Positions 34,901-46,812 are shown, numbered from the stretch's first letter. The stretch is DNA of 64,000 nt from Orobanche coerulescens (GCA_033398695.1 CM065802.1:83190096-83254095), one strand, 5' to 3'. The notes: a model not told the origin generated them from the sequence alone. Translations and numbers: made by a program.

Positions 34901-35387
34901 ATCAAAAAGTTGTTCTCGGCCCCCTACCACCCTCAGACGAATGGGCAGGTAGAGGCTGTAAACAATATCCTCAAACACACGATCAAATCACGACTCAAAT
35001 CCAAGCAAAGACGATGGGCGAGCGAGCTCCCGGATGTTTTGTGGTCCTACCGAACGACGACCCGAAACTCAACCGGCGAAACCCCGTTCCCTCTCGCCTT
35101 CGGAACAGAAGTAGTGATCCCTTCGGAGATCGCCGTCCTCAGCTACCGAACTAAACAAGAGATCCGAGAAGTTCTTCAATTCGAAGGTCAAGGAAAGACG
35201 GTTCCAAGTGGGCGACCTAGTCCTCAAAAAGGTCCAGACTCACACAGGAGTCTTTGGCCCAAATTGGGAAGGCCCCTTCAGGATATCTAAGTGGCTAACT
35301 AGGGGAGACTACGAACTCGACCACCCAGACGGCAGTCCGGATCAATATCCCTGGAACGCCGTGCATTTTAAGAAATACTACCAGTAA
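31983..35387 (+). pseudogene. Ty3/gypsy Tat-lineage pol (RT, RNase H, second RNase H, integrase), decayed
   Basis: One frame can be followed from KFPTADGTVG (31983) to about 34704, then after a one-base loss to the end KKYYQ at 35387. Visible parts: RT with CIDFTDLNAACPKDHFP (32660), FMDAFSGYHQI, MPFGLKNAGATYQR and the catalytic YIDDIVVKS (32960); RNase H (33360-33660); a second, archaeal-type RNase H with LYVDGSTTNSRAGAGIVL (33790) and NESEYEALVGGL, diagnostic of the Tat lineage; integrase with CHRCQ (34570), DYFTKWVEAEPL (34730), SDNGKQFDG (34850) and HPQTNGQVEAVN (34930). Stops interrupt the frame at 32274, 32424, 32856, 33180, 33663, 34107 and 34488. Several look like CGA or CAA codons turned into TGA or TAA. 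Gag and most of protease are missing. Confidence 0.88.
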
Positions 35388-36709
35388 AAACTTTGTATTC
35401 AGTTACCCAATGTACGCAGATTTTAATGAGATTCTTCGATCCCCTATATATGATTCGCCTCGACGAAAACAAACAAATAAGAAGAGGACGACTCGCTCGC
35501 CATACAAGAGGTCGTCATCTAACCTGACAGACCTATGCAAGCGATAGCCCTTCCAAGCACAACGTATACCGTCGAGGGTCGCCATCTAACATGGCGATCC
35601 GAGGTAGAAAAGTGCAGCCATGGTCCTGGAGGTCGATGGAACCGACAGATTCGTCCATGCCAGGTTCCTTTGGGCTGCGATCGCTCGCCCTTCGTTTAAA
35701 TACGAGGTGAGCGTAGCCTAAGGACCCTCCAAATAAATCTGTGTACATGCTCGCTCGCCCTCAAAGGTACATCATCTAACATGATGGACCCGGACAAGGC
35801 GACGCGTCCCTATCCCATCACAACGTATACCATCGAGGGTCGCCATCTAACACGGCGATCCGAGGTAGAAAAGTGCTAACAAGCCACGGACGTGGAGTCG
35901 AATAAACCGACGACGCCCCGTACAAGGACTCCTCCAGACCTGGACTGCTCGCCTTTCGTATAAATACAAGGTGGGCGCAGCCTAACGGAGGACCCTAACA
36001 ATAAAGTGAGTCACGAGACAGACCTACAGATGGAATGTCCCTCACACACAAAGACACGGTTATGGAGGTCGGTCCATCGAACTCTGCAACCGTGCACGGT
36101 TCCTCAAAGTCGAAATAGTCGTCCTCCCTCGAAGAATCGGCAAAACTAAAGATAGCTCACCGAACATACTATTTTTATTCCCTTACTTACACTAAGTAAA
36201 CAAAAACAAGGGGCAAAGTGGAGCTATTCCTACATGCGATCGGGAGGAAGGAACCATACACGATCGGCTTTGTTCAAACACACACATGACGATCGGTTTT
36301 GTTCAAGAAATTCACAAGTAGGAATTTTCAAGTGTACCAATACATTCGGGTCTATTCAGACAATTGTGCAATGTCGAAGTGATGCGGAACATTCAGACAG
36401 TCGATCATATAAATAAGGCATCAGGTGTAATTGTGTGAACACTTGTATAAATTCATATGCAAACATTCAGAAGAGGCGATCGTACATATAAAGAATCAGA
36501 TGCAAAAAGAAGTATTTTATTCCATTCAAAATGATTATACATGCAAGCCCGAAGGCAATACAAGCAAAAGCTGGAAATTACAAGCAAAGGAAAACAAAAC
36601 AAATCCAGCATCACTCAGGCCACACCGACTGCCCTTCACCTCCAGCAGGCGGATCGACGCGCGCTTCCTTACCGGCGTCAGGATAAACAAGTTTATCCAG
36701 AAACGGATA
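35388..36709 (+). repeat. Tat 3' untranslated region with ~260-bp tandem repeats
   Basis: At least two units lie in 35490-36010. The block acaacgtataccNtcgaggg occurs at 35559 and 35820, and ctcgctcgcc at 35492 and 35750, giving a period of about 258-261 bp. Each unit carries short hairpins around atctaac, such as gccatctaacatggc and catcatctaacatgatg. The remaining sequence to 36709 is non-coding and would hold the 3' end of the antisense gene transcript. Tandem repeats after pol are common in Tat elements. Confidence 0.75.
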
Positions 36710-37532
36710 CTAGCTCAGATCGATCCCCAAGTCGGTGAGGTCGAGGATCAGCAGGGAGAAGTCCGGCTGTAGAGGATGCTCGAGTATATAGGCTTTGAAG
36801 GTTTCCATCATAGGGCTGACCTCGAGCCCTACCTTCTTGGCAGCACGAATAGCGTCGGCGTAAGCCATATAATATGCGAACTCGCCGACGTACTCCACAT
36901 TAAGGTAGGGATTGGTCTCGATCGCCTTTAACCACTCCTTCAGCCCCGTGGCTGTCTTGTCCGCTTCCACGAGCTCGGCTACCTTGGCAGCCACTTCCCC
37001 CTTCGTTTTCTCCAGCTCGCCGTTGATCCGGTCCACTGTCGCCTTCAGCCCAGTCACCTCCTCCTGCGAGGCCGCGTGCAACCGGAGAGCATCCGTCATC
37101 TGGTCATGGAACCGATCTCCCACCCCCCGAGACCGTTCAAGCTCATGCTTCATCAGGTCAAGCTCTTGTTTAGCTCGCTTGGCCGTCTCTGTGTACTCCT
37201 TCTCCATGGCCACTATCCTATTAGCGAACTCGGCATTCTGGTTCCGAGCAGCCTCAAGATCTTGGTGGAGGCGAGCAGTAGAGGGTCGCCCCTCATAATA
37301 TTTTACAGCTTGGGCGGCCATCGTCGCCGCCTGGAGGGTCAGGGCGAGTGTCGCCTGCATGGCATCACCAGACCACCGACGTGCAATCGCGTCCAGGTTG
37401 GTCGTCCAAGCCCTAGGAAGAGAGGAGATGGCCCGGGCGACGTAGGAAGGGACGTCGACAGGCTCGCGCGGGGGCTTGCTCGCCAGGAAATCCAGCACCA
37501 TCGGCGAGACGTTCGGATCGGCAAGGCGGACC
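36710..37532 (-). pseudogene. Antisense Tat gene, last exon (coiled coil)
   Basis: Minus-strand exon from an AG acceptor at 37533-37534 to the stop at 36710. It encodes VLDFLASKPP near its start, then a strong coiled coil (AARNQNAEFANRIVAMEKEY through VDRINGELEKTKGEVAAKVA) and a C-terminal region ending DLGIDLS. This is the end of the split gene whose N-terminal half is at 52266-53067. Antisense ORFs of this kind, downstream of pol, are known in Tat/Retand elements; their role is unknown. This exon itself is open. Confidence 0.75.
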
Positions 37533-37612
37533 CTGCAACACAAAAAAAAACGAAGGAGTTAGTATACATCCTACACAAGTAGCCTAACTCAGAAAGATCA
37601 AACCAGTCTTAC

Positions 37613-37725
37613 CTTGCGACCAACTCGGGGTCGCGGCCGAAATAGGGCTTGCCCCTCGGAGTTTCGGCTTCAGCGATTGCCGTAGTCTTCAGGAAGGCCG
37701 CTGAGGGCCTAGACCCCTCCGCCAT
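37613..37725 (-). pseudogene. Antisense Tat gene, internal exon
   Basis: Open in the same phase as the last exon, from about MAEGSRPSAAFLKTT (37725) to GRDPELVA. It ends at a GT donor (gcaag|gtaag on the minus strand, GT at 37611-37612). The intron to the last exon is 80 bp (37533-37612), with a T-rich stretch before its tttgtgttgcag acceptor. The upstream edge of this exon is uncertain. Confidence 0.6.
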
Positions 37726-37780
37726 TGGAACATCGGATCAAATAATCGGCAAGAAGGAAAGAGGAAATAAAAATTTATAC

Positions 37781-37929
37781 CTGGAACCTTCAGGTGGCGA
37801 GGGAAGCGAAACAATCGAGCCCCAACCAATGAGGTTCGTCGTTGATTGTGCGAACGTCGAGGTAGGAGTCTGGCAGACCGCGAATTCGCTCCCAAACGAT
37901 CAAGAAATCAAAAGGGAGATCGCCAATCG
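37781..37929 (-). pseudogene. Antisense Tat gene, second exon
   Basis: Bounded by an acceptor (ttgttccag, AG at 37930-37931) and a donor (ccag|gtataa at 37780-37781). It encodes a stretch including FDFLIVWERIRGLPD and DEPHWLGLDCF, with a stop close to its end. The Athila-type element is inserted 10 bp outside, in the preceding intron. Confidence 0.6.
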
Positions 37930-37938
37930 CTGGAACAA

Positions 37939-37943
37939 GGGAG
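37939..37943. repeat. Target-site duplication gggag (left copy)
   Basis: gggag precedes the TGATAGAACG start and is repeated at 45517-45521 after the 3' LTR end. Confidence 0.9.
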
Positions 37944-39453
37944 TGATAGAACGAAAATAGTGTGCTAAAATCATTGTTAATTATAAGGTTTTAATGAATT
38001 TTATGTTGGCACACTTGGTTATTTTCCATATATTTATATTTTGGATGCAATTTACTTCACTTGACAATTTGTTGTCTAATTTAGGTGTTTGATGGAGTTT
38101 TTAAGCTTAAGGAGTAATTTGGATCATCAAACGGAGCAATCCAAGGTGATTTGGGCTTAAATAAAGAAAATGCCGTGCGAGACTGGGTGGCCCAGTGTCA
38201 GTTCGCTGACCCAGTATCAGTCCTGTTACGAAAATAATCTTACTCGGGGCCCAAGAAACGACTCAAAAATCACCCAATCAGTCCCACAAGGCAATAAATC
38301 GGTCATAGGCTGGAAAAAGGAATTGGAATAGATTTGGGAAGAAAGACTCCAAGGAAATTAAAACTCAAAAAGGATAGGAAGGAAGGAGTTTTAATTAAAG
38401 AAGGAAACTAGGAGATAAGGAATAAATATAAAAGGAGAGGAGGGCTGGAATTATTATGATCTTTGGTCACCCAATTTTTACGGCTGGAGCAGAAGAAGAA
38501 AAAGGGGACGGCCGAACCAAATTCTCACCGGAGCAACCGAGCCGATTCCGACGTGCGAAGAAGAAGACTACACTGTTTGAATTTCTTTCTTCTCATGTCT
38601 ATTATTAATTTGCTGTTTTCTAAAGCCAACACGTCCGGATAATTTTCTATTCTAGTTCTTAGTGAAGTTTGAAACCGCATTTGAATTATTCATATTTTAA
38701 TCCCGTAGCGTATTATCAACTCGAATTCTCTTGAATTACTTTTGTGTTATTGAATTCACAACTATGCCATTTAATTTCTTGATTTGGTTTAGCCAACTAG
38801 ATTAGGAGTTTTATGTCTTATGCTATAAATTGAGTTGTAATCCGTAATTGTTGCAATTTTAATTTCACAAGTAGCAAGCAATTGATTTTTCCCAATTGGG
38901 TAACACAAAATCGAGATCTCGTAAGTCGAGCTTATGAACTTAATATCTTGCCTATTCCATTATTTTGGTTTTTAATGCATCTAGCGAGCGATATTTGAAG
39001 AGCTTGTTTTGAATCCACCGTATAGATAGGTTCGATTAAAGAGCTTGTTTTAATTAAATAAACTTAAGAAATAATTGAGGTCAACAGAGCTTGTTGTTGG
39101 CTTCGGAATAGGAGTTCATGAGATTAGAGAAGAGATAAGCGCTGCATTGAAACTTGAATTAATTCGAAACGGTGGATAACGGAGCTAAGGACTACATTAT
39201 TCCTAAATTGATATTTTCAACTTTTCATTTCCTTTGTTTATTTTATTTTATCTTACGCAATTTACTTTAGTTAAGATCAGAAACAAAACCCCCTCTTTCA
39301 TTTTATTTTATTGCACTAAGTACTTAATCCTTAATTAGTAGAATTGATTTACCGTTCTCCGTGGGACCGACCCTTACTTGCCGATACTACTAGTTAGTAA
39401 AAGTAAGCCAATGATATAAATAACTAATTTTGACGCGTCACGACAGCGCGGTC
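37944..39453 (+). repeat. Athila-type 5' LTR (1510 bp)
   Basis: Matches 44024-45516 almost throughout. It has a short extra piece near 38200 (cgctgacccagtatcag) absent in the 3' LTR. A hairpin actgggtggcccagt lies at 38182-38196. A likely transcription start follows ataaatataaaaggag near 38421-38437. Confidence 0.9.
38424..38433 (+). promoter_or_regulatory. Athila-type LTR TATA box
   Basis: aaatataaaa upstream of ggagaggagggc; conserved in the 3' LTR near 44487-44496. The position in the first third of the LTR suits a core promoter. Confidence 0.5.
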
Positions 39454-39458
39454 AAAAT

Positions 39459-39477
39459 TTTGGTGCCGTTGCCGGGG
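39459..39477 (+). other. Athila-type primer binding site
   Basis: ttggtgccgttgccgggga, 5 nt after the LTR. This differs by one base from the tggcgccgttgccgggg typical of Athila elements (tRNA-Asp). Confidence 0.85.
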
Positions 39478-39610
39478 AAAGGTGTTAAATTAATTTTACT
39501 TATTTTGGGTTAAAAACTTTCTGCAATTTCGACACTGGGTGACCCAGTGTCAGTTCTGGAAATTCATTATAATTATCAGTTGTGCACTAATCCGTTTGTT
39601 TTAGCTTTGC

Positions 39611-42181
39611 ATGAATACAAGGTCACGTGGAGATAAGAATTTGCAATATTTTCCAGAAATTACCAAACGAGATCGAGTTTTCAGGCGAAAAGCAAAAGAA
39701 ACCAAAGAAGCACTCGGACACTTACCATTTTCCCTCGAAACATCACCCAGCGAATCGGAGGACGAATTTGGAGTCATGGCAAATAATGCTGAAAAGACGC
39801 TGAAGCAATTAGCCAACCCGGAACTACCTCAACAACCAATATGCATCACGATCCCAGCTATTGACAACAACAACACCTTTGAATTGAAGTCGGGATTGAT
39901 TCACTTGCTACCTGCATTTCATGGTCTATCAGGAGACGATCCGCACAAACATCTCAAGGAATTCCATGTCATTTGTTCAAGCATGAAGCCGAATGGTGTC
40001 ACCGAAGATCAAATCTAGCTTAGAGCCTTCCCATTCTCATTAAGAGATTCGGCTAAGGATTGGTTATTTTATTTACCGTCGGCCACCATCACAACGTGGA
40101 ACGAGATGGAGAGCTTATTTCTACAAAAATATTTTCCAGCGTCTCGAGCGGCCAACCTAAGGAAAGAAATATGTGGTGCAAGGCAAATGACCGGAGAAAT
40201 GTTGCATGAATATTGGGAACGATTCAAACAGTTGGTATCTCGATGCCCGCAACATCAAATTAGCGAGCAACTCCTGATTCAATATTTTTACAAAGGACAT
40301 AATCTAATGGAACGAAACATGATAGATGCGGCAAGTGGAGGATCTCTAGTGGACAAAACTCCCACGTCCGCAAGGGCTCTCATATCCAACATGGCGGCTA
40401 ATTTACAACAATTTGGATGTCGCGATTCATCGATCAGGATGGTGAAGGAGATCCATGACTCGTCCCTTGAGGAAAAATTGAATGAGCTAACTACTTTCGT
40501 TAGAAAACTTGCTGTAGGTAATAGCACGCCAGTCGTACCCTGCCGTCTTTGCAAAACCACGGAGCATACAACGGAGAATTGTCGGATTTTACTTGATGAA
40601 ATCGAGGCGCACGCCAATGCAATTGGAACTGAAAATTATTATGGGAGGAAGAACGATCCACAATCGAACACATACAACCCAGGATGGAGGGATCACCCCA
40701 ACTTTCGATGGAAAAACCAGCAAGAGGCGCCTCCACAGAATAGGGGACAATTCTACAAGCAGCCCACCGAAAATTCGACACAATTTTTGGAGGATATGAT
40801 GAAGACCCTCATGGAAAACACGATGAATCAGTTCCAACAAGGCATGAACCAGATCCAACAAGGCATGAATCAATTCCAGCATGACACTAAATCGAGTATC
40901 AAAATTCTCGAAAATCAAGTGAGTCAACTAGCCACCACGGTGAGCCGCTTGGAAAACCAAAATAGTGGAAAATTGCCATCCCAACCTGAACCGAACCCAA
41001 GGAACGTGAGTGATGTAACTCTAAAGAGTGGGAAGCAGCTTAAGGAGCCTAAGGAGTTGGAGGAAGCTGAAAACGAGGAGGAAAAATCCACTGAACAGAT
41101 CAACACTGGGACACCCAGTGCAGAATCAGCACCTAGTGCAGAACTACCAGACAGCAAGGTAAATTCTTCCAAAACTGCTCCTTTTAAGACTAACAAGTTA
41201 CCTTTTCCATCTAGGGTAAAAAAGGCAGCGATCGTGAATAAAGAGAAGCAAATCCTCGACCTATTCCAAAAGGTTGAGATCAACATTCCCTTACTCGACA
41301 CAGTTCAACAAATTCCAAAATACGCAAAGTTCCTTAAAAACTTATGCACCAGCAAACGGAGGCTAAAAGGGAATGGGAAGGTAGTAATGGGAGGAAATGT
41401 GTCCGCTGTATTCCAAAAGAAATTTCCACCAAAACGGGAAGATCCATGTATGTTTGGTATTCCTTGTCGAATTGGAAATATGGGTTTTGAACGAGCTATG
41501 CTAGATTTAGGAGCATCAATAAATGTTATGCCACGCTTTATATACATCTCCTTAAATCTAGGACCTCTTCGAGAAACAAGGATAATTATACAATTGGCGT
41601 ATCGTAGCCTTGTGTATCCCGAAGGGGTAATTGAGGACGTTCTTGTCCAAGTCAATAAGCTCGTATTTCCATCTGACTTCTACGTTCTTGATATGCAGAA
41701 CGAGTCATCAAATTCAACACCTATCTTGTTAGAAAGGCCATTTCTAAATACTGCCAATACCAAAATAGATGTTCGTGAGGGATCCCTCACGATGGAATTC
41801 GATGACCAAATTGTACGTTTTAATATTTATGATGCTATGAAATTTCCTGAGGAAGATTGCTCTCTTTTTGCATTAAACGTGATTGACCCTCTTGTCGAGG
41901 AAGTGTTTGAGTTGCATTGCAGGGGTAGACTCGGAGTGGTGCTTACTAAATACTTGGAGGCTGATAAAAAAAATAATTTTGCGGTGCTTCAAAGAGAATT
42001 ACAACCAATATATGAGAAAATATATGGAAAAAGTGAACTAGAGTTAGCCTTCGATGAGCATCTCAAGGGAGGAAAGTTTTCAATAAACACTCCGAGAAAG
42101 TTTGGTGTGGTTCAAGAAGACGAGTCATCAGTCGTACATCTATTGAGACCCATACCAAAACCTCCTTGGTGTGTTCACTAA
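39611..42181 (+). pseudogene. Athila-type Gag-Protease, one in-frame stop
   Basis: A single frame of 857 codons is interrupted only by TAG at 40016-40018, between the capsid-like blocks SMKPNGVTEDQI and LRAFPFSLRDSAKDWL. Related proteins have a sense codon there. Gag runs to about 40530. A zinc knuckle C-x2-C-x4-H-x4-C (CRLCKTTEHTTENC) lies near 40540-40585. A glutamine-rich heptad region with two QQGMNQ repeats follows at about 40825-40880. The protease has FGIPCRIGNMGFE and the catalytic-type LDLGASINVMP near 41498-41530. The frame stops at PKPPWCVH without entering RT. If the TAG is a true mutation only the short Gag N-terminus or a re-initiated product (ATG at 40106) would be made. Confidence 0.85.
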
Positions 42182-44023
42182 AAAGGAAAGTTCTTCGTCG
42201 AGCCAACGACGTAAAAAAAAGGCGCTTGTTGGGAGGCAACCCAATTTTTTTTACTTCTTTTATTTTTTTAGTCCAATTTTCTTATTATTATTTATTTTTT
42301 CTGCTAATTATATTTTAGGTAAGTGGTAATCTATTTCTTCCATTTCATATTTTATTTCTACCTTTCTTTATTTTTTTATGATATCCCTTTTATTTTTTTT
42401 TCTATTCTATTACTTCCCTTATTTTTATTTTTATTCCCTTCCTTCTCTCTTTTTCTTTTTCTCTCTCTCCGTTTCTCTCTTTCTCGGTATCTTCTTTTTA
42501 CTCTGCAACCCCTAACTTCTCCATCTCTCTTTTCAGTCGACATCAGCCCCAAGCACCGCCCATTCGAGATCGTCGTCAAGATGTTGAAGCTAATGCGACG
42601 GAGGTGCACAAGAAACATGGGATGGAGGACCGAACCGAGCAGCTGGAAGCCCTTCCCCCTCATTAGCCCGGTGATTCCTACTCTAGACTTTTTACTATCC
42701 TTTATTTTTCTTCTCTTTTTCCTTCTTTTATTTGGAGTTCGGAACTTAATTTTAAGTTTGGGGAAGTTGGATTTGGAATGATTAATTGAAGTTGAAAATT
42801 GTGATTGTCCTTAGCTAAATTTGTGTGATTGAATCAAGTTCGTGTATTGGGGATTTAAGTATGGCCTGACATAGGAAATGAATATGATTGACTAGTTTGA
42901 TTTTAATTAGGGTAGTTCACTATCTTGATTTTGGATTTGGATAAAAGTGTGAGGGATTCATGGCACAAACCCGTTTTATTCGTGAGTTTTGAGCCGTAGA
43001 GCAAAATATACATATACACATATATAAATAATTATACATATACATGCTCACTATTTCTTCTTGTGGGGTCGAACGTGTTGTGTTCATACTAGAACTTAAT
43101 CAATTATTCATGTCAAGACTATGTTAGTGTTCTCATGCAGTAAAGTGATAAAGGCAAATTAGGAATAACCCACTTGGATTATATTTTCCCACCTCGACAT
43201 AATCGCCATTAGAAGCCCATTTGGACCTAAGCCTTATTCTTTGATCCAGCTCATTTGATTAGCCATTATCTAATTTTTGGTGAAAATTCATCCGTTTGAA
43301 CCATTTGTCAAGATTTGGTTGTGAATTAGGTGTATAACAAGTCGAGGGAAGGGCGAGGAATTATCAAAAAGTGGGTGGTGAAGTGAAAAGAAAAAAAAAG
43401 GTGCTGAAATTAAGATGAAAAAAATAAAGGCCGAAACAAAAAAAAAATAGGGGTCGGCCGTAAAAATAGCCCCCTCAAATGTTGTTAAAGCCACTGACCT
43501 CTATTGATCTTTCGTGGCTATGCGATTACATGTGCCTAAAAGGGTGCTCAAGGAAAGGATGGTGCTTCATTGTTTGTAGGATTTGTTATGCACTTAATTT
43601 CATGATTAGTCTTGACCAACGAATCCTTTATTTATCCTTTTTATCCTACCCATACCTAAAGCCCCGCTACAACCATAAAAGACCTTTTGATTATATGCAT
43701 GAGTTCTTCTACGTAGTGGAGATTTGAGTTTTGTGCGAGTATATGGTAAGGACACACCATGTTTTGACGTGAGTGATTGCTTAATAATCCTTATATCTAC
43801 TTGAGCGAGAGTGACCCTTGTGAGGCCATTGAATTTTCTCTCACTTTATGCCAGTGAAGATGTTGAGATTGTTGAGGTACTTTAATTTTCTTCTTACTTG
43901 TTCATGATTATTTATTCTCCCTTGAATATGGCTATCATCTTCGATTTTTCAATACATGCTTCTTGAAATTCTTTCACTCGAATTATGCTTGAGGACAAGC
44001 ATTGGCTTAAGTTTGGGTAGATT
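42182..44023 (+). other. Athila-type 3' untranslated region
   Basis: No supported gene. It starts with the block gcgcttgttgggaggcaacc (about 42220-42239), a conserved feature seen near the 3' end of Athila-like elements, so the missing pol has been removed cleanly upstream of it. A long pyrimidine-rich stretch (42240-42500) explains the hydrophobic-looking frames here. It ends with gaggacaagcattggcttaa and the polypurine tract aagtttgggtag before the LTR. Confidence 0.7.
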
Positions 44024-45516
44024 TGATAGAACGAAAATAGTGTGCTAAAATCATTGTTAATTATAAGGTTTTAATGAATTTTATGTTGTCACACTTGGTT
44101 ATTTTCCATATATTTATATTTTGGATGCAATTTACTTCAGTTGGCAATTTGTTGTCTAATTTAGGTGTTTGATGGAGTTTTTAAGCTTAAGGAGTAATTT
44201 GGATCATCAAACGGACCAAGCCAAGGTGATTTGGGCTTAAATAAAGAAAATGCCGCGCGACACTGGGTGGCCCAGTGTCAGTCCTGTTACGAAAATAATC
44301 TTACTTGGGGCCCAAAAAATGACTCAAAAATCGCCCAATCAGTTCCACAAGGCAATAAATCGGTCCATAGGCTGGAAAAAGGAATTGGAATAGATTTGGG
44401 AAGAAAGACTCCAAGGAAATTAAAACTCAAGAAGGATAGGAATGAAGGAGTTTTAACTAAAGAAGGAAACTAGGAGATAAGGAATAAATATAAAAGGAGA
44501 GGAGGGCTCGAATTATTATGATCTTTGGTCACCCAATTTTTACGGCTGGAGCAGAAGAAGAAAAAGGGGACGGCCGAACCAAATTCTCGCCGGAGCAACC
44601 GATCCGATTCCAACGTGCGAAGAAGAAGACTACACCGTTTGAATTTCTTTCTTCTCATGTCTATTATTAATTTGATTTTTTCTAAAGCCAACATGTCCGG
44701 CTAATTTTCTATTCTAGTTCTTAGTGAAGTTTGAAACCGTATTTGAATTATTCATGTTTTAATCCCGTAGCGTATTCTCAACTCGAATTCTCTTGAATTA
44801 CTTTTGTGTTATTGAATTCACGACTATGTCATTTAATTTCTTGATTTGGTTTGGCCAACTAGATTAGGAGTTTTATGTCTTATGCTAGAAATTGAGTTGT
44901 AATCCGTAATTGTTGCAATTTTAATTTCACAAGTAGCAAACAATTGATTTTTCCCAATTGGGTAACACAAAATCGAGATCTCTTAAGTCGAGCTTATGAA
45001 CTTAATATCTTGCCTATTCCATTATTTTGGTTTTTAATGCATCTAGCGAGTGAGATTTGAAGAGCTTGTTTTGAATCCACCGTATAGATAGGTTCGATTA
45101 AAGAGCATGTTTTAATTGAATAAACTTAAGAAATAATTGAGGTCAACAGAGCTTGTTGTTGGCTTCGGAATAGGAGTTCATGAGATTAGAGAAGAGATAA
45201 GCGCTGCATTGAAACTTGAATTAATTCGAAACGGTGGATAACGGAGCTAAGGACTAGATTATTCCTAAATTGATATTTTCAACTTTTCATTTCCTTTGTT
45301 TATTTTATTTTATCTTATGCAATTTACTTTAGTTAAGATCAGAAACAAACCCTCCTCTTTCGTTTTATTTTATTGCACTAAGTACTTAATCCTTAATTAG
45401 TATAATTGATTTACCGTTCTCCGTGGGATCGACCCTTACTTGCCGATACTACTAGTTAGTAGAAGTAAACCAAGGATATAAATAACTAATTTTGACGCAT
45501 CACGACAGCGCGGTCA
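44024..45516 (+). repeat. Athila-type 3' LTR (1493 bp)
   Basis: Direct copy of 37944-39453 with few differences. It carries the hairpin cactgggtggcccagtg at 44261-44277. It ends gcgcggtca, followed by the gggag duplication. Confidence 0.9.
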
Positions 45517-45591
45517 GGGAGCGTGCAAAAAGGAAATCAAATTAGATCAGTTCAAGGTGTATCCGAACAAAGGGAGAGTTAAAACCCTTAC

Positions 45592-45706
45592 TCGGATTCC
45601 TCTCCCAAAAACTGGTGGGGATAGCCAACTCATCCTCTGGCTTATCGCTCGACGCCGACCCAAAACCATTTCGTCAAGTCGCCCCGGGTCTTGTTCGGTA
45701 CCCCAA
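45592..45706 (-). pseudogene. Antisense Tat gene, end of first exon (displaced piece)
   Basis: On the minus strand this continues the frame at 52266 after removal of the CACTA element and one caa. It encodes VPNKTRGDLTKWFWVGVE and, after a one-base frameshift, DELAIPTSFWERNP. It ends at a donor (ccga|gtaagg, GT at 45590-45591). The following intron runs to 37930, with the Athila-type element inside it. Confidence 0.6.
45704..45706. repeat. Target-site duplication caa (left copy)
   Basis: caa before CACTA and at 52263-52265 after TAGTG. Three base pairs is the standard duplication for CACTA transposons. Confidence 0.8.
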
Positions 45707-46469
45707 CACTAGTAGAATAAACGTCAAAGACTTCGGTACGTCTCACTTCGGTAATGTATATTAGCGAAGTAAAAACAAACAACAACTTCGCTTTTCAATT
45801 TACTGAAGTCAAAAATCCACATAGACTTCACTAAATGGTACCAAACAAAAAAGTAGGAGCTAGTTAGAAAATTTAAGTTACAAAGACTTCGCTAATTTGA
45901 TAATTATCAAGTAAAAGCGCAATGAATTTTTGATTAAAAATATATCCCCATTGGTGAAGTAACGTATATCTTAACCGGATTTTACCCAAACCCTACTGGA
46001 ACCGCCCCTCAATCTCTCCCCGGCTCTCGGTCTCAACTCCTCCTCTAATCACCTAAATCATATGTAGTTCTCTAAATCACGAGAAGAAAAGGGAAAGCGA
46101 TTTCACTCCTTTCCTCTTGATTCCAAATGCGGCGAGAAAATGCAAGGCGGTTTGCGGCGAGGCACCCATCTCAATCGGATCGTCCAAGGCATCTTGATAA
46201 GCTCCTGGCACTCTCGAACTAGATCTACAAGGTAAGCTAGGGTTTCCACATCTCTTTGGATCATCTTTAAGCTCATCAATGAATCGACCTTCACCTCTAA
46301 ATTCGAATTCTTCTTTCCCACACAGTTTCTGCTGCATATTGTTTTTATCCGAATTATTAAATGGAGTGCGAGTTGCTCGAAATTTTCCTTCTGTGGTGGC
46401 GACCTCATTTCAAGTCATCTGTTCTTCAATCCTCCGACACAGGTTAGTTTTATTTATGCTCCCAATATA

Positions 46470-46491
46470 ATATATATATATATATATATTG
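46470..46491. repeat. (AT)n microsatellite
   Basis: Short run of alternating at inside the CACTA element, in an intron-like region before the BSK fragment. No function is suggested. Confidence 0.6.
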
Positions 46492-46593
46492 ATTGGTTTT
46501 CGGTTTTGTGGGTTTCTGCAGATATAAAAAAAATGAAAAAAAATGTTTTGATTTTTTTTTTTAATTTTAAACATTTTTTGGGGGGGTTTGTAA

Positions 46594-46810
<217 letters not shown>

Positions 46811-46812
46811 GA

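Larger units (their letters stand above)
37944..45516 (+). mobile_element. Athila-type Ty3/gypsy element with gag and protease only
   Basis: LTRs 37944-39453 and 44024-45516 (TGATAGAACG...GCGCGGTCA) are nearly identical, indicating recent insertion, with gggag duplications outside. The primer site ggtgccgttgccgggg is of the Athila type. A 3' polypurine tract aagtttgggtag precedes the right LTR. The only gene is gag-protease (39611-42181); RT, RNase H and integrase are absent without trace. It resembles non-autonomous elements that keep gag (TR-GAG type), here with protease as well. One in-frame stop interrupts gag. Confidence 0.9.

Noticed and set aside
36431..36772. 113-codon plus-strand frame overlapping the end of the antisense gene
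   Set aside because: Low-complexity composition, opposite to the supported exon, no domain.
42323..42781. Hydrophobic 152-codon frame after Athila protease
   Set aside because: The apparent membrane segments come from a long pyrimidine tract in the 3' untranslated region.
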